Numbered from the stretch's first letter, positions 1 to 8,711 are shown. The stretch: 64,000 nt of DNA from Natronomonas marina (GCF_024298905.1 NZ_CP101154.1:1736001-1800000); one strand, 5' to 3'. Program-made: numbers and translations. Notes: generated from the sequence alone by a model not told the origin.

Positions 1-705
1 AACGGCGTCGACCCCGCGCCGGGCGAGGCGGCGATGGAACGGCTCGAACGCGAGGGCAAGACCGCCATGCTCGTCGCCGTCGATGGGGCCGTCGTCGGCG
101 TCGTCGCCACCGCCGACACCGTCCGGGAGAGCGCCCGCCGGACCGTCTCGGACCTGCGCGAGCGCGGCTACGAGGTCCACATGCTGACCGGCGACAACGA
201 GCGAACCGCCCGCGCCGTCGCCGATGAGGTGGGGATTCCCGAGACGAACGTCCGGGCGGGCGTCCTGCCCGACGAGAAGGCCGACGTCGTCGACGACATC
301 CAGGCCGACGGGACGCGGGCGATGATGGTTGGCGACGGCGTCAACGACGCCCCGGCGCTTGCGGCCGCCCACGTCGGCGTCGCCATCGGCTCCGGCACCG
401 ACGTCGCCATCGAGTCCGCCGACGTGACGCTGATGCGGTCGGACCCCGCCGACGTGCTGAAGGCCATCCGGCTCTCGGAGGCGACCATCTCGAAGGTGTG
501 GCAGAACCTCTTCTGGGCGTTCGCCTACAACGCGGCGCTCATCCCCATCGCCTCGCTCGGTCTGCTGAACCCGGCGCTGGCCGGCGCGGCGATGTCGGCC
601 TCCAGCGTCTCGGTGATGTCCAACAGCCTGCTGTTCGCCCGCTACGAACCGACCCGCGACTACGTTCCGCTGCCGCTGCGGCCGCTGGCCGCGCTCCGCC
701 GGTAG
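1..705 (+). CDS. copA: Copper-type P1B ATPase, C-terminal part (cut by window edge)
   Basis: The reading frame is open from base 1, so the N-terminal part (metal-binding domains, first membrane helices and the phosphorylated DKTG aspartate) lies outside the window. Visible are the end of the ATP-binding region, the TGDN motif near 187-198 and the hinge motif GDGVNDAP near 331-354, both diagnostic of P-type ATPases. The two last membrane helices follow. The first carries the YN pair (WAFAYN) and the second carries MSASSVSVMSN, close to the YN and MSxxS pairs that bind Cu(I) in CopA-type pumps. The role is therefore probably ATP-driven export of Cu(+) or Ag(+) across the membrane. The metal assignment rests on these residues only. 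It ends 49 bases before the next gene, which looks unrelated. Confidence 0.9.
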   Translation, partial: NGVDPAPGEAAMERLEREGKTAMLVAVDGAVVGVVATADTVRESARRTVSDLRERGYEVHMLTGDNERTARAVADEVGIPETNVRAGVLPDEKADVVDDIQADGTRAMMVGDGVNDAPALAAAHVGVAIGSGTDVAIESADVTLMRSDPADVLKAIRLSEATISKVWQNLFWAFAYNAALIPIASLGLLNPALAGAAMSASSVSVMSNSLLFARYEPTRDYVPLPLRPLAALRR

Positions 706-754
706 GCCCGCGCCGCTCCCGACCGCTTTTGCCCCCCGGGACCCGACGACGGGT

Positions 755-1420
755 ATGCACGTCGTCGTCAACGCCGCCGTCAGCGCCGACGGGAAACTCT
801 CCTCGCGCCGCCGCGAGCAGATAACCATCAGCGGCGAGACCGACTTCGCCCGCGTCGACCGCCTGCGGGCCGAGGCGGACGCGGTAGCCGTCGGCGTCGG
901 GACGGTGCTGGCCGACGACCCCTCGCTCGTCCGCCACGACGAGGCCCACCGGGCCGACCGCTACGGCCCGGACGCCGACCCCCCGGCCCGCGTCGCCGTC
1001 GACTCCCGCTGTCGGGCCCCGGCCGACGCCGCGATACTCGCCGACGACCCCGAGACGTACGTCCTGACGAGCGAGGCCGCCCCGCCGGACCGCCGACGGG
1101 CCCTGGCCGACGCCGGCGCGACGCTCCTGACGGCGGGCGAAGACCGGGTCGACCTGCCGGCCGCCCTCGATGACCTGGCGGCCGAGGGCGTCGAGCACCT
1201 GATGGTCGAGGGCGGCGGCGAACTCGTCTTCTCGCTGTTCGAGGCCGGCCTTGTCGACGAGCTATCGGTCTACGTCGGCAACCTCGTCGTCGGCGGGCGG
1301 GAGGCGCCGACGCTGGCCGACGGCGAGGGGTTCGTCGACGAGTTCCCCGAACTGCGTCTCGACGGCGTCGAGCGCGTCGACGACGGCGTCCTGCTGGAGT
1401 GGACCGTCGCCGGGACGTAG
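755..1420 (+). CDS. arfC: 2,5-diamino-6-ribosylamino-pyrimidinone 5'-phosphate reductase (RibD C-terminal family)
   Basis: A 221-residue single-domain member of the dihydrofolate-reductase-like RibD C-terminal family. It starts with the typical strand and loop MHVVVNAAVSADGKLS and contains the conserved VGVGTVLADDPSL segment, which shapes the substrate site. The motif VEGGGELVFSLF near residue 150 fits the NADPH-binding loop. In archaea and fungi this stand-alone enzyme reduces the ribose of the GTP-derived pyrimidine before deamination, on the way to riboflavin and F420. There is no fused deaminase domain, which fits the archaeal order of reactions. A T-rich stretch at about 725-730 lies 27 nt before the start and may be the promoter of a leaderless mRNA. 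Confidence 0.88.
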   Translation: MHVVVNAAVSADGKLSSRRREQITISGETDFARVDRLRAEADAVAVGVGTVLADDPSLVRHDEAHRADRYGPDADPPARVAVDSRCRAPADAAILADDPETYVLTSEAAPPDRRRALADAGATLLTAGEDRVDLPAALDDLAAEGVEHLMVEGGGELVFSLFEAGLVDELSVYVGNLVVGGREAPTLADGEGFVDEFPELRLDGVERVDDGVLLEWTVAGT

Positions 1421-1460
1421 CCGTCGCTGTCGGGGAAGCGAGCGGAGAACCGGGACGGCC

Positions 1461-1745
1461 TCAGTGCTGGTGGCCCGTCAACTCGGCGTAGGAGGCGCCG
1501 AAGCGCTCCTCGAACAGTTCCATCGTCGCCGCCTCGATGTCGCGGTACTGCTCGGTGTCGCCGCCCTCGGCGTGGTGGACGGTCGCGTGAATCCGCTGGG
1601 CACAGGAGAACAGCGCGAGGTCACCGACGATTTCGGCGTCCGACTCCTCCTCTTCCCGCATCAGATCGAGCATCTCGACCGGGAGCGTGACCTCGTCGTC
1701 GTCCTCCTCGCCCTCGATGTACAGCGTGACAGTGTCGTCGGCCAT
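1461..1745 (-). CDS. Conserved haloarchaeal protein of unknown function
   Basis: A 94-residue acidic protein (MADDTVTLYIEG...). I recognise it as the kind of short haloarchaeal protein kept across the class, but I can name no function. The N-terminal half begins with a possible beta hairpin and a run of acidic residues (EGEEDDDEV). The C-terminal half is helical and carries a Cys and several His residues (SCAQRIHATVHHAEGG), which might bind metal. That reading is speculative. I chose the ATG at 1745. An in-frame GTG two codons upstream is also possible. It lies 73 bases downstream of thioredoxin reductase on the same strand and could be cotranscribed with it. Confidence 0.75.
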   Translation of the reverse strand: MADDTVTLYIEGEEDDDEVTLPVEMLDLMREEEESDAEIVGDLALFSCAQRIHATVHHAEGGDTEQYRDIEAATMELFEERFGASYAELTGHQH

Positions 1746-1818
1746 GGACACGCGTTTCGCGGCTGCACGGAAGGGGTTTCCGGTCGTGGGCGACCCGGCC
1801 GCAGGACCGCGGCGGCGT

Positions 1819-2856
1819 TCAGTCGTCGGCGGCCGCGGCGTCGGCCGTCTTCTCGGCCCGCTCGCGTTCCTCGAGGTACTCGTCGGCGTCGATTGCGGCC
1901 TTGCTGCCCATCCCCCCGGCGGTGATGGCCTGCTGGTAGTGGTAGTCGACGACGTCGCCGGCGCCGAAGATGCCCGGCACGGCCGTCTCCGTCTGGCCGC
2001 CGCCGTCGCCGCCGGCCGTCTTGATGTAGCCCGTCTCGTCCATCTCGACGGCGGTGTCCTCCAGGTAGCCCGTGTTCGGCGTGTGGCCGATGGCCATGAA
2101 GACGGCGCCGACGGCCTGCTCGAAGGTGTCGGTCCCCTCCTCGTCGAGTTTCTCCGAGGGGTATCCCTCCGGATTGTGCGCCAGCGTCACGCTCTCGATG
2201 CCCTCCTCGGCCGTCCCGTGAATCTCGAGGAGTTCCGTGTTGGTCATCACCTCGACGGCGCCCTCGTCTTCGAGTTCGCGGATGCGGTCCGTCCAGTAGT
2301 CCTCGGCGCGGAACTCCTCGCGGCGGTGGGCGATGTAGACGGTGTCGGCGAACTTGGTGAGGAAGGCGGCCTCCTCGCAGGCGGCGTCGCCGCCGCCGAC
2401 GACGAGCATGTCCTCGCCGCGGAAGAAGGCGCCGTCGCAGGTGGCACACGTCGAGACGCCGTAGCCCATGAGTTCGTCCTCGCCGGGGACGCCCAGCGTC
2501 TTCGCGGAGGCGCCGGAGGCCGCGATGAGGGCGTCCGTCGTGTAGACGGTGCCGTCGCGCAACTCGACGCGGTGGGGCGGTCCCGCCTCGACGTCGACGA
2601 TGACGCCGTGTTCGATGTCGGTGCCGAACTTCTCGGCCTGCTCCTTCATGTTCTGGACGAGTTCGGTCCCGCCGATGCCGTCCGGGAATCCGGGGTAGTT
2701 GGCCACGTCGGTCGTCAGCGTCAACTGGCCGCCCGGTTCCGGTCCCTCGAGGACGAGCGGGTCGTTGTTCGAGCGGGCGGCGTAGATGGCGGCCGTCAGC
2801 CCGGCGATACCGGAGCCAGCGATCACGAGGCGACGGTGATCGGCGTCGTCGTTCAT
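1819..2856 (-). CDS. trxB: Thioredoxin reductase (NADPH, FAD)
   Basis: 345 residues, the usual size for low-molecular-weight thioredoxin reductase plus a short charged tail. The FAD-binding loop GSGIAGLTAA is near the N-terminus. The redox-active pair CATC is at residues 137-140. The second Rossmann loop VVGGGDAACEEA is followed by HRREEFR, a HRRxxxR signature that usually binds the 2'-phosphate of NADPH. A second FAD motif (GAGDV) lies near the end. The enzyme passes electrons from NADPH to thioredoxin in the cytoplasm. Thioredoxin-like genes occur far away in this window (59 kb), not next to it. The poly-Ala/Asp tail is not part of the catalytic fold. Confidence 0.93.
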   Translation of the reverse strand: MNDDADHRRLVIAGSGIAGLTAAIYAARSNNDPLVLEGPEPGGQLTLTTDVANYPGFPDGIGGTELVQNMKEQAEKFGTDIEHGVIVDVEAGPPHRVELRDGTVYTTDALIAASGASAKTLGVPGEDELMGYGVSTCATCDGAFFRGEDMLVVGGGDAACEEAAFLTKFADTVYIAHRREEFRAEDYWTDRIRELEDEGAVEVMTNTELLEIHGTAEEGIESVTLAHNPEGYPSEKLDEEGTDTFEQAVGAVFMAIGHTPNTGYLEDTAVEMDETGYIKTAGGDGGGQTETAVPGIFGAGDVVDYHYQQAITAGGMGSKAAIDADEYLEERERAEKTADAAAADD

Positions 2857-2925
2857 GTCCGAACGTAGCCGGTCACGGGCTTTGTAGCTTGTGCCCTCCG
2901 GCAGCGCCGCCGCATCGCCGCGGAC

Positions 2926-3624
2926 TCACCGCATCGTCGCGGCGAGCAGGTTCCCCACGAGCGTCGGCGCGTACCGCGCGTACATCCGGGGGGCCGTCCA
3001 GCGGGCCTCGTCGATGGCGCGCCGGAGTTCCCCGGCGGCGTCGGCGAAGACGCCCACGCCGTGGCCACAGAGGATTCGCTGGGGGTCGAGGTCGCCCAGC
3101 GTCGCCCCCGGGGGTACGGCACGACGGACGAGCGACACGCCGAGGCGCTCGCCCGGCGCCAGGAAGTAGTCGGCGGTCCCGACCGATTCCCCGACGACCA
3201 GCGTCTCGCCGTCGAAGAGCGCCCACTCCTGCCAGAACCGGGAGACCGTCACCCGCTTGAGGTAGTAGGCCGTCTCCGCCAGTCGACCCTCGAAGCGCCT
3301 GACGGGCGCGGCCACGTCGTCGTCCGACAGCGCCGTCATTCCCGCCGGCAACAGCACCGGCACGTCGTGGCGGGCGGCGATGGTACTCGCGTCCCGGCGG
3401 TGGTAGTGATAGAGGACGACCACGCCCCGGACGCTCCCCATCTCGGCGAGGCGGTCGTCCAGGCCGTCGGCGTCGACAGGGTCGACGAGCCAGACATCGC
3501 CGTCCTCGACCAGCGCGTGACTCGCCCGCTCCATCGTCTCCGCGGGGTGGGCGAGCCAGCCGACGCCGCCGTCGAAATCGTCAATCTTGTTGAAACCCCC
3601 GACTCCCGTCCCTTTGGCCGGCAT
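2926..3624 (-). CDS. MBL-fold-like protein lacking the metal-binding motif
   Basis: 232 residues. The general pattern resembles metallo-beta-lactamase-fold proteins: an early strand with WLVDPVDADGLDDRL, a later VVVLYHYHRRD and a distant CGHG. The canonical HxHxDH motif is not present. The nearest equivalent reads HYHRRD. Haloarchaea hold similar degenerate MBL-like proteins, so it may have lost hydrolase activity or bind a different ligand. The C-terminal 30 residues are Arg- and aromatic-rich (RWTAPRMYARYAP). It stands alone, 69 bases from trxB and divergent from the phosphomutase gene. The family call is moderate. No substrate can be named. Confidence 0.6.
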   Translation of the reverse strand: MPAKGTGVGGFNKIDDFDGGVGWLAHPAETMERASHALVEDGDVWLVDPVDADGLDDRLAEMGSVRGVVVLYHYHRRDASTIAARHDVPVLLPAGMTALSDDDVAAPVRRFEGRLAETAYYLKRVTVSRFWQEWALFDGETLVVGESVGTADYFLAPGERLGVSLVRRAVPPGATLGDLDPQRILCGHGVGVFADAAGELRRAIDEARWTAPRMYARYAPTLVGNLLAATMR

Positions 3625-3743
3625 ACCGGCCCGTCGTCGCGGCCCGGGTTAAAGATGCCCCGTCGCTGCCACCGGTCCCGGGCAGCGAACCGCGGTCTCC
3701 GGGACCGACCCGTTTGAAGTACACGCGCAGCACAGGGTCGCAC

Positions 3744-5102
3744 ATGGAGCTGTTCGGGACCGCGGGCATCCGCGGCGACGCCGAAAGCGAGGTGACGCCC
3801 TCCTTCGCGCTTGCGGTCGGGCGTGCCGCCGCGGCGGACGGCGAGGAGTTCGTCGTCGGCCGCGACGGCCGCGAGACCGGCCCGGCGCTGGCCGCCGCCG
3901 TCGAGGCGGGCCTGGAGAGCGGCGGCGCCGACGTGGTTCGCGTCGGGCAGGTACCGACGCCGGCGCTGGCCTTCGCGTCCCGCGGCCGACGGGGAATCAT
4001 GGTGACGGCGAGTCACAACCCGCCGGCCGACAACGGCCTGAAACTGTTCGTCGACGGCACGGAGTACGACCGCGAGACCGAGCGAGCCCTCGCCGGCCGC
4101 GTCGAGACGGGGGCCGACCCCCTCGCGTGGGACCGCTGGGGCTCGGCGACCCGCGAGGCGATACTCGACGACTACCGGGCGGCCGTCGCCGACTACGCCC
4201 GCGACCGGGTCGGCGACTGCGCCGGCGTCGACGTCGCCGTCGACTGTGGCAACGGCGTCGGGGGACTGGCGACGCCGCAGGTGCTCCGCGAACTCGGTGC
4301 CGACGTGCTCGCCCTGGAAGCCAACGTCGACGGCCACTTTCCGGCCCGGCCGTCCAAGCCGACGCCGGAGACCCTCGCGAACCTCCGCTCGTTCGTGGCC
4401 GACGGCGACTGCGAACTCGGCATCGGCCACGACGGCGACGCCGACCGCACCGTCGTGGTCGACGGCGACGGCGAGGTGGTCCACGAGGACACGGTGCTGG
4501 CGATACTCGGGTCGTTCTACGTCCGGACGAGCGACGCCGCCGACCCCGTGGTCGTCACGACGCCGAACGCCTCGGGACGCATCGACGACCGCGTCGAGGC
4601 TGCGGGCGGCCGCGTCGAGCGGGTCCGTCTCGGCGCGCTCCACGAGGGCATCGACGCCGCCGTGTCGGCCGGCGGTGACGACACCACGGTCGTCTTCGCC
4701 GGTGAGCCCTGGAAGCACGTCCACACCGCCTTCGGGCCGTGGATCGACGGCGTCACGAGCGCCGCCGTCCTCGCCGCCCTCGTCGCCCGCGATGGCCTCG
4801 ACGACCTCCGGGCCCCCGTCGCCGAACGGCCCTACCGGAAGGAGAGCGTCGACTGCCCCGACGGCCGAAAGGAGCGGGCCATGGGTCTCCTCGAACGTCG
4901 GCTCCCGGAGGCGTTCCCCGACGCCGACGTCGACACCGAGTACGGCGTCCGGCTGACGTTCGAGGACGGCGCCTGGACGCTGGTCCGGCCGAGCGGGACC
5001 GAACCCTACGTCCGCGTCTACGCCGAGAGCGACGACGTCGACGCCCTGACCCGCGAGGTGGTCGCGGTCGTCGAGGGCGCCGTCGCCGACGCCGGGGAGT
5101 AG
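3744..5102 (+). CDS. glmM: Phosphoglucomutase/phosphomannomutase family (probable phosphoglucosamine mutase)
   Basis: 452 residues with all four alpha-D-phosphohexomutase motifs. The phosphoserine loop TASHNPP has its serine at residue 90. The Mg-binding loop GHDGDADRT has Asp at 230, 232 and 234. A sugar-binding loop of the GEPWKH type lies near residue 320, and the phosphate-binding RPSGTEP starts at about 415. The start ATG at 3744 gives the usual MELFGTAGIRG beginning, and a weak TATA-like element (about 3712-3718) sits 27 nt upstream. The reaction is interconversion of hexose 6- and 1-phosphates. The GxxTAGIRG start and overall length fit GlmM best, but specificity among glucosamine, glucose and mannose cannot be read from sequence. 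Confidence 0.88.
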   Translation: MELFGTAGIRGDAESEVTPSFALAVGRAAAADGEEFVVGRDGRETGPALAAAVEAGLESGGADVVRVGQVPTPALAFASRGRRGIMVTASHNPPADNGLKLFVDGTEYDRETERALAGRVETGADPLAWDRWGSATREAILDDYRAAVADYARDRVGDCAGVDVAVDCGNGVGGLATPQVLRELGADVLALEANVDGHFPARPSKPTPETLANLRSFVADGDCELGIGHDGDADRTVVVDGDGEVVHEDTVLAILGSFYVRTSDAADPVVVTTPNASGRIDDRVEAAGGRVERVRLGALHEGIDAAVSAGGDDTTVVFAGEPWKHVHTAFGPWIDGVTSAAVLAALVARDGLDDLRAPVAERPYRKESVDCPDGRKERAMGLLERRLPEAFPDADVDTEYGVRLTFEDGAWTLVRPSGTEPYVRVYAESDDVDALTREVVAVVEGAVADAGE

Positions 5103-5132
5103 GTATTTGCGAGTCCCGGACGAGGGACCGAC

Positions 5133-5522
5133 ATGGACGACACCGAGCTACTCGACCGGGCCAGGGCAGCCGTCGACCGCTCGTACGCACCCTACTCGGA
5201 GTACCGGGTGGGCGCCGCCCTGGAGACGGCCGACGGCACCGTCTTCACCGGCTGCAACGTCGAGAACGCCAACTACTCCAACAGCGTCCACGCCGAGGAA
5301 CTGGCGCTGTCGAAGGCCGTCGAGGCCGGCCACCGCTCGTTTTCACGCATCGCCGTCAGTTCCGAGAAGCGCGACGGCGTCACCCCCTGCGGGATGTGCC
5401 GGCAGTCGCTGGTGGAGTTCTGCGAGGCGGACCTCCGGGTCGTCTGCGAGGGCGATCCCCCGGCCGTCTACACGCTCGGCGAACTCATCCCCGAGACCAT
5501 CTCGATGGAGCATCTGCAATGA
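5133..5522 (+). CDS. cdd: Cytidine deaminase
   Basis: 129 residues, the size of the tetrameric cytidine deaminase class. Zinc ligands and the catalytic Glu can be seen: H53-A-E55 in the NSVHAEE motif and C86-x-x-C89 in TPCGMCRQ. The first ligand is His, whereas most short-form enzymes have Cys there and the longer dimeric enzymes have His. It hydrolyses cytidine or deoxycytidine to uridine or deoxyuridine in pyrimidine salvage. Its stop codon overlaps the start of the uridine phosphorylase gene (ATGA at 5519-5522), so the products work in sequence: cytidine to uridine to uracil. A TATA-like gtatttg at about 5102-5108 suggests a leaderless operon mRNA. Confidence 0.93.
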   Translation: MDDTELLDRARAAVDRSYAPYSEYRVGAALETADGTVFTGCNVENANYSNSVHAEELALSKAVEAGHRSFSRIAVSSEKRDGVTPCGMCRQSLVEFCEADLRVVCEGDPPAVYTLGELIPETISMEHLQ

Positions 5523-6337
5523 CGGGCGACAGCGAGGACCCGAACGACGAGGTGCAGTACCACGTCGAACTGTCCGAGGGCGACGTCGAGGGGCCGGTAC
5601 TCCTGCCCGGCGACCCCGACCGCGTCGAGGTCATCGCCGACTGCTGGGACGAGTTCGAGGAGCGGGCCCGTCACCGCGAGTACCGAACGCTCGCCGGCAC
5701 CTACGACGGCGAACCGCTCGCCGTCACCTCGACGGGCATCGGGTCGCCCTCGACCGCCATCGCCGTCGAGGAACTGGCCCGCGTCGGCGCCGGGACCTTC
5801 CTCCGGGTCGGCTCCTGTGGCGCCATCCAGGAGGAGGCCGCCGTCGGCGACCTCGTCATCACGACCGCCGCGGTCCGTCAGAAGGGCACCAGCGACGAGT
5901 ACGTCCGCGAGGACTACCCGGCCGCGGCCGACGACGAGGTGGTGACGGCGCTGGTGACCGCCGCCGAGCGCCTCGGCCACGACTACCACCTCGGCGTCAC
6001 CTGCTCGACGGACTCCTTCTACGCGGGCCAGTCCCGCGACGGCTTCGAGGGGTTCCGGGCGGCCGGCGCCGAGGAACGCATCGCGGAACTGCAGGAGGCC
6101 GGCGTCGTCAACTTCGAGATGGAGGCCAGCGCCATCCTGACGCTGGCGAGTCTGTACGGCCTGCGGGCGGGCGCGGTCTGTACCGTCTACGCCAACCGGG
6201 TCACCGGCGAGTTCCGCACCGAGGGGGAGGCGAAGGCTGCCGAGACGGCATCGCTGGCAGCCGCGATACTGGCGCGGATGGATCGCCGCAAGGAGGAGGC
6301 AGGCGTGGAGCGGTGGACGGCCGACCTGTCGCTGTAA
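5519..6337 (+). CDS. udp: Uridine phosphorylase
   Basis: 272 residues of the nucleoside phosphorylase (PNP_UDP_1) family. The N-terminal phosphate loop reads LLPGDPDRV. Strand-loop VTSTGIGSPSTAIAVEEL and VGSCGAIQ form the nucleoside and phosphate pocket. FEMEASAILTL near residue 200 holds the Glu-Met-Glu group that binds ribose. The reaction is uridine + phosphate to uracil + ribose 1-phosphate. The start ATG overlaps the cdd stop by four bases and gives an acidic, Asp-rich N-terminus typical of haloarchaeal enzymes. A long upstream extension of the frame is out-of-frame reading through the neighbouring genes and is not part of the protein. In haloarchaea, ribose 1-phosphate from such reactions can enter the AMP/nucleoside degradation pathway. 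Confidence 0.92.
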   Translation: MTGDSEDPNDEVQYHVELSEGDVEGPVLLPGDPDRVEVIADCWDEFEERARHREYRTLAGTYDGEPLAVTSTGIGSPSTAIAVEELARVGAGTFLRVGSCGAIQEEAAVGDLVITTAAVRQKGTSDEYVREDYPAAADDEVVTALVTAAERLGHDYHLGVTCSTDSFYAGQSRDGFEGFRAAGAEERIAELQEAGVVNFEMEASAILTLASLYGLRAGAVCTVYANRVTGEFRTEGEAKAAETASLAAAILARMDRRKEEAGVERWTADLSL

Positions 6338-6396
6338 GGGCCCGAGTCGTCAGTTCGCCGAACGGAAAACCACCATGGGAGCGCGGACCGACCGCT

Positions 6397-8070
6397 TTAC
6401 AGCTCCTCGCTGGACCCGAGCGACCCGTCGAGGCGCTTCTCGACGTCCTCCTCGAGTTTGAACCGCTGGACCTTCTGGGTCGCGCTCCGCGGGAGTTCGT
6501 CCAGGAAGAACACCCGGCGGGGGTGGGCGTAGGTGGCGACGTGGTCCAGCGAGAACTCCCGGAGTTCCTCCTCGGTGACCTCGGCGCCCTCCTCTAAGAC
6601 GACGTAGGCGACGGGGGCCTCGCCCTTGATTTCGTGGGGCGCGCCGACGACGGCGGCCTCCGCGACGTCGGGGTGCTCGTAGAGGGCGTCCTCGACCTCT
6701 GCGGGGTAGATGTTCTCGCCGCCGGCGATTATCATGTCGTCGGCGCGGTCGACCATCCAGAAGTAGCCGTCCTCGTCGACGCGTGCGATGTCCTCGGTGT
6801 AGAACCAGCCCTCGTCGTCGAAGACGGCCTCGTTCTTCTCGGGGCGGTTGTAGTAGCCCTCGAACACCGTGGGGCCGTTGATGGCGATTTCGCCGGTGAC
6901 CTGCTCGTCGTCGGAGAAGTCGATGTCGTCGTCGGGGTGCGGTTCGAGGTCGGCGGCGGCGACGCGCGTCTCGCGGGTGTCGGGGTCGACGAGTTTGAGT
7001 TCGACGTTCCGCAGCGCGGGACCGATACAGCCGGCGGACTTCCGGACGCCGCGGGCGGGTTCGACACAGCCTGCCGGTCCGGTCTCGGTCATGCCCCAGC
7101 CCTCGGTCATCGGGACGCCCCACGCCTCCTCGATGGTCCGGCGTGTGTCGTCGGCCAGCGGCGCCGCCGCACAGATGACGTCCGTCAGCGAGTCCATGTC
7201 GTAGGCGTCGGGATCCTGCCGGTAGGTCTGCCACATCATGTTGTAGAGGGCGGGCACCCCGGCGAAGTTCGTCACCTCGTTCGTCGAGATGGTCTGCAGT
7301 ATCATCTCGGGATCCGGCCGCGGGATCATGTGCATCGTCGACCCGTTGTAGAGGTAGGTGCCCTGGATGGCGTTCAGCGCGTAGATGTGGAACAGCGGCA
7401 ACACGAGGACGATGCTGTCGTCGGGGTCGATGGGCAGGCCGCCCTTCTCGTAGGCCTCGATGGTCGACAGCAGGTTCTCGTGGGTCAGGAGGACGCCCTT
7501 CGGCTTGCCCGTCGTGCCGGAGGTGTAGGGCTGGCAGGCGACGTCGTCGAACGCGCGGTCGACGGTCTCGAAGGTGTCGTCGGCCTCGGCGGTCGCCTGC
7601 GAGTAGTTGACGACGCCGTCGTCGCTGACGCCGGAGACGTAGACGTTCGAGACGCCCGCTCGCTCGGCCAGTTCGGTCGGACCGATGATGCGGCCCTCCT
7701 CGGTGTCCATCCCGCCGGCGAGAAGCGGCGACCCGACCATGTGGTCGACGTCGCCGTCCTGCAGGACGAACTCCAGCGTGTTGGGGTCCATCCGGAGGTT
7801 CAGCGGGACCGGGATGGCGCCTGCCTTGTGGGCGCCGAAGTACGCCTCCGGGAACTGGTCGGTGTTGGGGATGTAGAGACCGACCCGGTCGCCCGCCTCG
7901 ACGCCGTTGTCGACGAAGACGTTGGCGACGCTGCTGGCTCTCGCCTCCAGTTCCTCGTAGGAGGTCTCCTGGCCCATGAACGTGATCGCGGTCTTGTCGC
8001 CGTAGCGGTGGGCACCCATCGACGGCAGGTCCCCCATGTGACGGAGCGGTTCGCCGTTGTAGTACTCCAT
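6397..8070 (-). CDS. AMP-dependent acyl-CoA synthetase (fatty-acid-CoA ligase)
   Basis: 557 residues of the ANL adenylating family. The P-loop YTSGTTGKPKGVLLTH lies near residue 165, and GWGMTETGP near 320 is the adenine-binding A5 motif. A later GEIAINGP/YTEDIARVDEDG block holds the hinge Asp, and the C-terminal domain has a catalytic Lys in LPRSATQKVQRFKL. It activates a carboxylic acid to the acyl-AMP and then the CoA thioester. Chain length is unknown, but medium or long is likely. I chose ATG 8070 (MEYYNGEP) because a minus-strand TATA box at 8098-8105 predicts transcription starting near 8074. The GTG at 8085 would then lie upstream of the mRNA. Confidence 0.88.
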   Translation of the reverse strand: MEYYNGEPLRHMGDLPSMGAHRYGDKTAITFMGQETSYEELEARASSVANVFVDNGVEAGDRVGLYIPNTDQFPEAYFGAHKAGAIPVPLNLRMDPNTLEFVLQDGDVDHMVGSPLLAGGMDTEEGRIIGPTELAERAGVSNVYVSGVSDDGVVNYSQATAEADDTFETVDRAFDDVACQPYTSGTTGKPKGVLLTHENLLSTIEAYEKGGLPIDPDDSIVLVLPLFHIYALNAIQGTYLYNGSTMHMIPRPDPEMILQTISTNEVTNFAGVPALYNMMWQTYRQDPDAYDMDSLTDVICAAAPLADDTRRTIEEAWGVPMTEGWGMTETGPAGCVEPARGVRKSAGCIGPALRNVELKLVDPDTRETRVAAADLEPHPDDDIDFSDDEQVTGEIAINGPTVFEGYYNRPEKNEAVFDDEGWFYTEDIARVDEDGYFWMVDRADDMIIAGGENIYPAEVEDALYEHPDVAEAAVVGAPHEIKGEAPVAYVVLEEGAEVTEEELREFSLDHVATYAHPRRVFFLDELPRSATQKVQRFKLEEDVEKRLDGSLGSSEEL

Positions 8071-8097
8071 AGTAACATATGTCACTCCGGTGGACGG

Positions 8098-8105
8098 ATA
8101 TTAAA
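8098..8105 (-). promoter_or_regulatory. TATA box of the acyl-CoA synthetase gene
   Basis: The minus strand reads tttaatat in a GC-rich surround, centred 27 nt upstream of position 8074. This puts the mRNA start 4 nt before ATG 8070 and decides the start codon. An imperfect palindrome gtaaca-ta-tgtcac (8072-8085) lies over the predicted transcription start and could bind a regulator. Confidence 0.55.
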
Positions 8106-8170
8106 GATTCGCCCGTCCAAATCCGGCACTGTTGGCGAGTTCGAGACGGTTTATCGAATCGGCGACCGGA

Positions 8171-8653
8171 CTACACGGTCCCCGCGACGTATCCGACCGC
8201 GAGACAGGCGCCGACCCCCACGACGAGGAGGCCGTAGTTCGCCAGCGGGTTCGAGGCCGTCGCCACGTTCACCGAGTAGCTGTCGCCGGACAGCGGCCAC
8301 AGGAGCGGCACGCCGGCGGGCGTCAGCGCGTCCGCGAGCAGGTGAGAACCGACGGCGACGCAGGCGACGACGACTCCCAGGGCGGCTGCACGGGTCGGAT
8401 CGACGCCGAACCCGCCGGCGGCGACGTATCCGAGACCGCCCAGTGCCGCCGCGACGACGCCGAGGAACAGTAGCGTGTGGGTGACGCCCCGGTGTTCGAG
8501 GAACGGCACCCGAAGGTCGTAGTCCGGGAGCCGAGAGAGCGCGACCGACCCCGCTCCGACGAGGAGGGCCACGGCGGGGTCGACCGACAGCAGCAGGTAG
8601 CCGACCGGCGCGTACACCAGCAGGGCCGCGCCGTAGTGGCCGGTCTTGTACAT
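8171..8653 (-). CDS. YdjM-type membrane-bound metal-dependent hydrolase-like protein
   Basis: 160 residues with about four hydrophobic segments. The signature residues of the YdjM/LexA-binding membrane hydrolase family are present: an N-terminal His (TGHYG), then SRLPDYDLRVPFLEHRGVTH, in which D-x-D and H-R-G-x-T-H are the conserved putative metal ligands, and a later SHLLADALTPAG with another His-Asp pair. The biochemical reaction of the family is not well defined. It sits in the membrane. ATG 8653 starts the protein directly before its first helix. An in-frame start further upstream would overlap the divergent small gene and its promoter, so I rejected it. Confidence 0.8.
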   Translation of the reverse strand: MYKTGHYGAALLVYAPVGYLLLSVDPAVALLVGAGSVALSRLPDYDLRVPFLEHRGVTHTLLFLGVVAAALGGLGYVAAGGFGVDPTRAAALGVVVACVAVGSHLLADALTPAGVPLLWPLSGDSYSVNVATASNPLANYGLLVVGVGACLAVGYVAGTV

Positions 8654-8683
8654 ACACGCCCGTTCGCGGCGAGAGGGAAGAAC

Positions 8684-8692
8684 CTGTATATA
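8684..8692. promoter_or_regulatory. Shared divergent TATA element (gtatatac)
   Basis: The palindromic gtatatac at about 8685-8692 is the only AT-rich stretch between two divergent genes. It lies about 24 nt before the plus-strand ATG at 8712 and about 35 nt before the minus-strand ATG at 8653. It could serve both, with a leaderless mRNA for the small plus-strand gene. Confidence 0.5.
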
Positions 8693-8711
8693 CGGCGCCC
8701 CAAGCGGCCGT

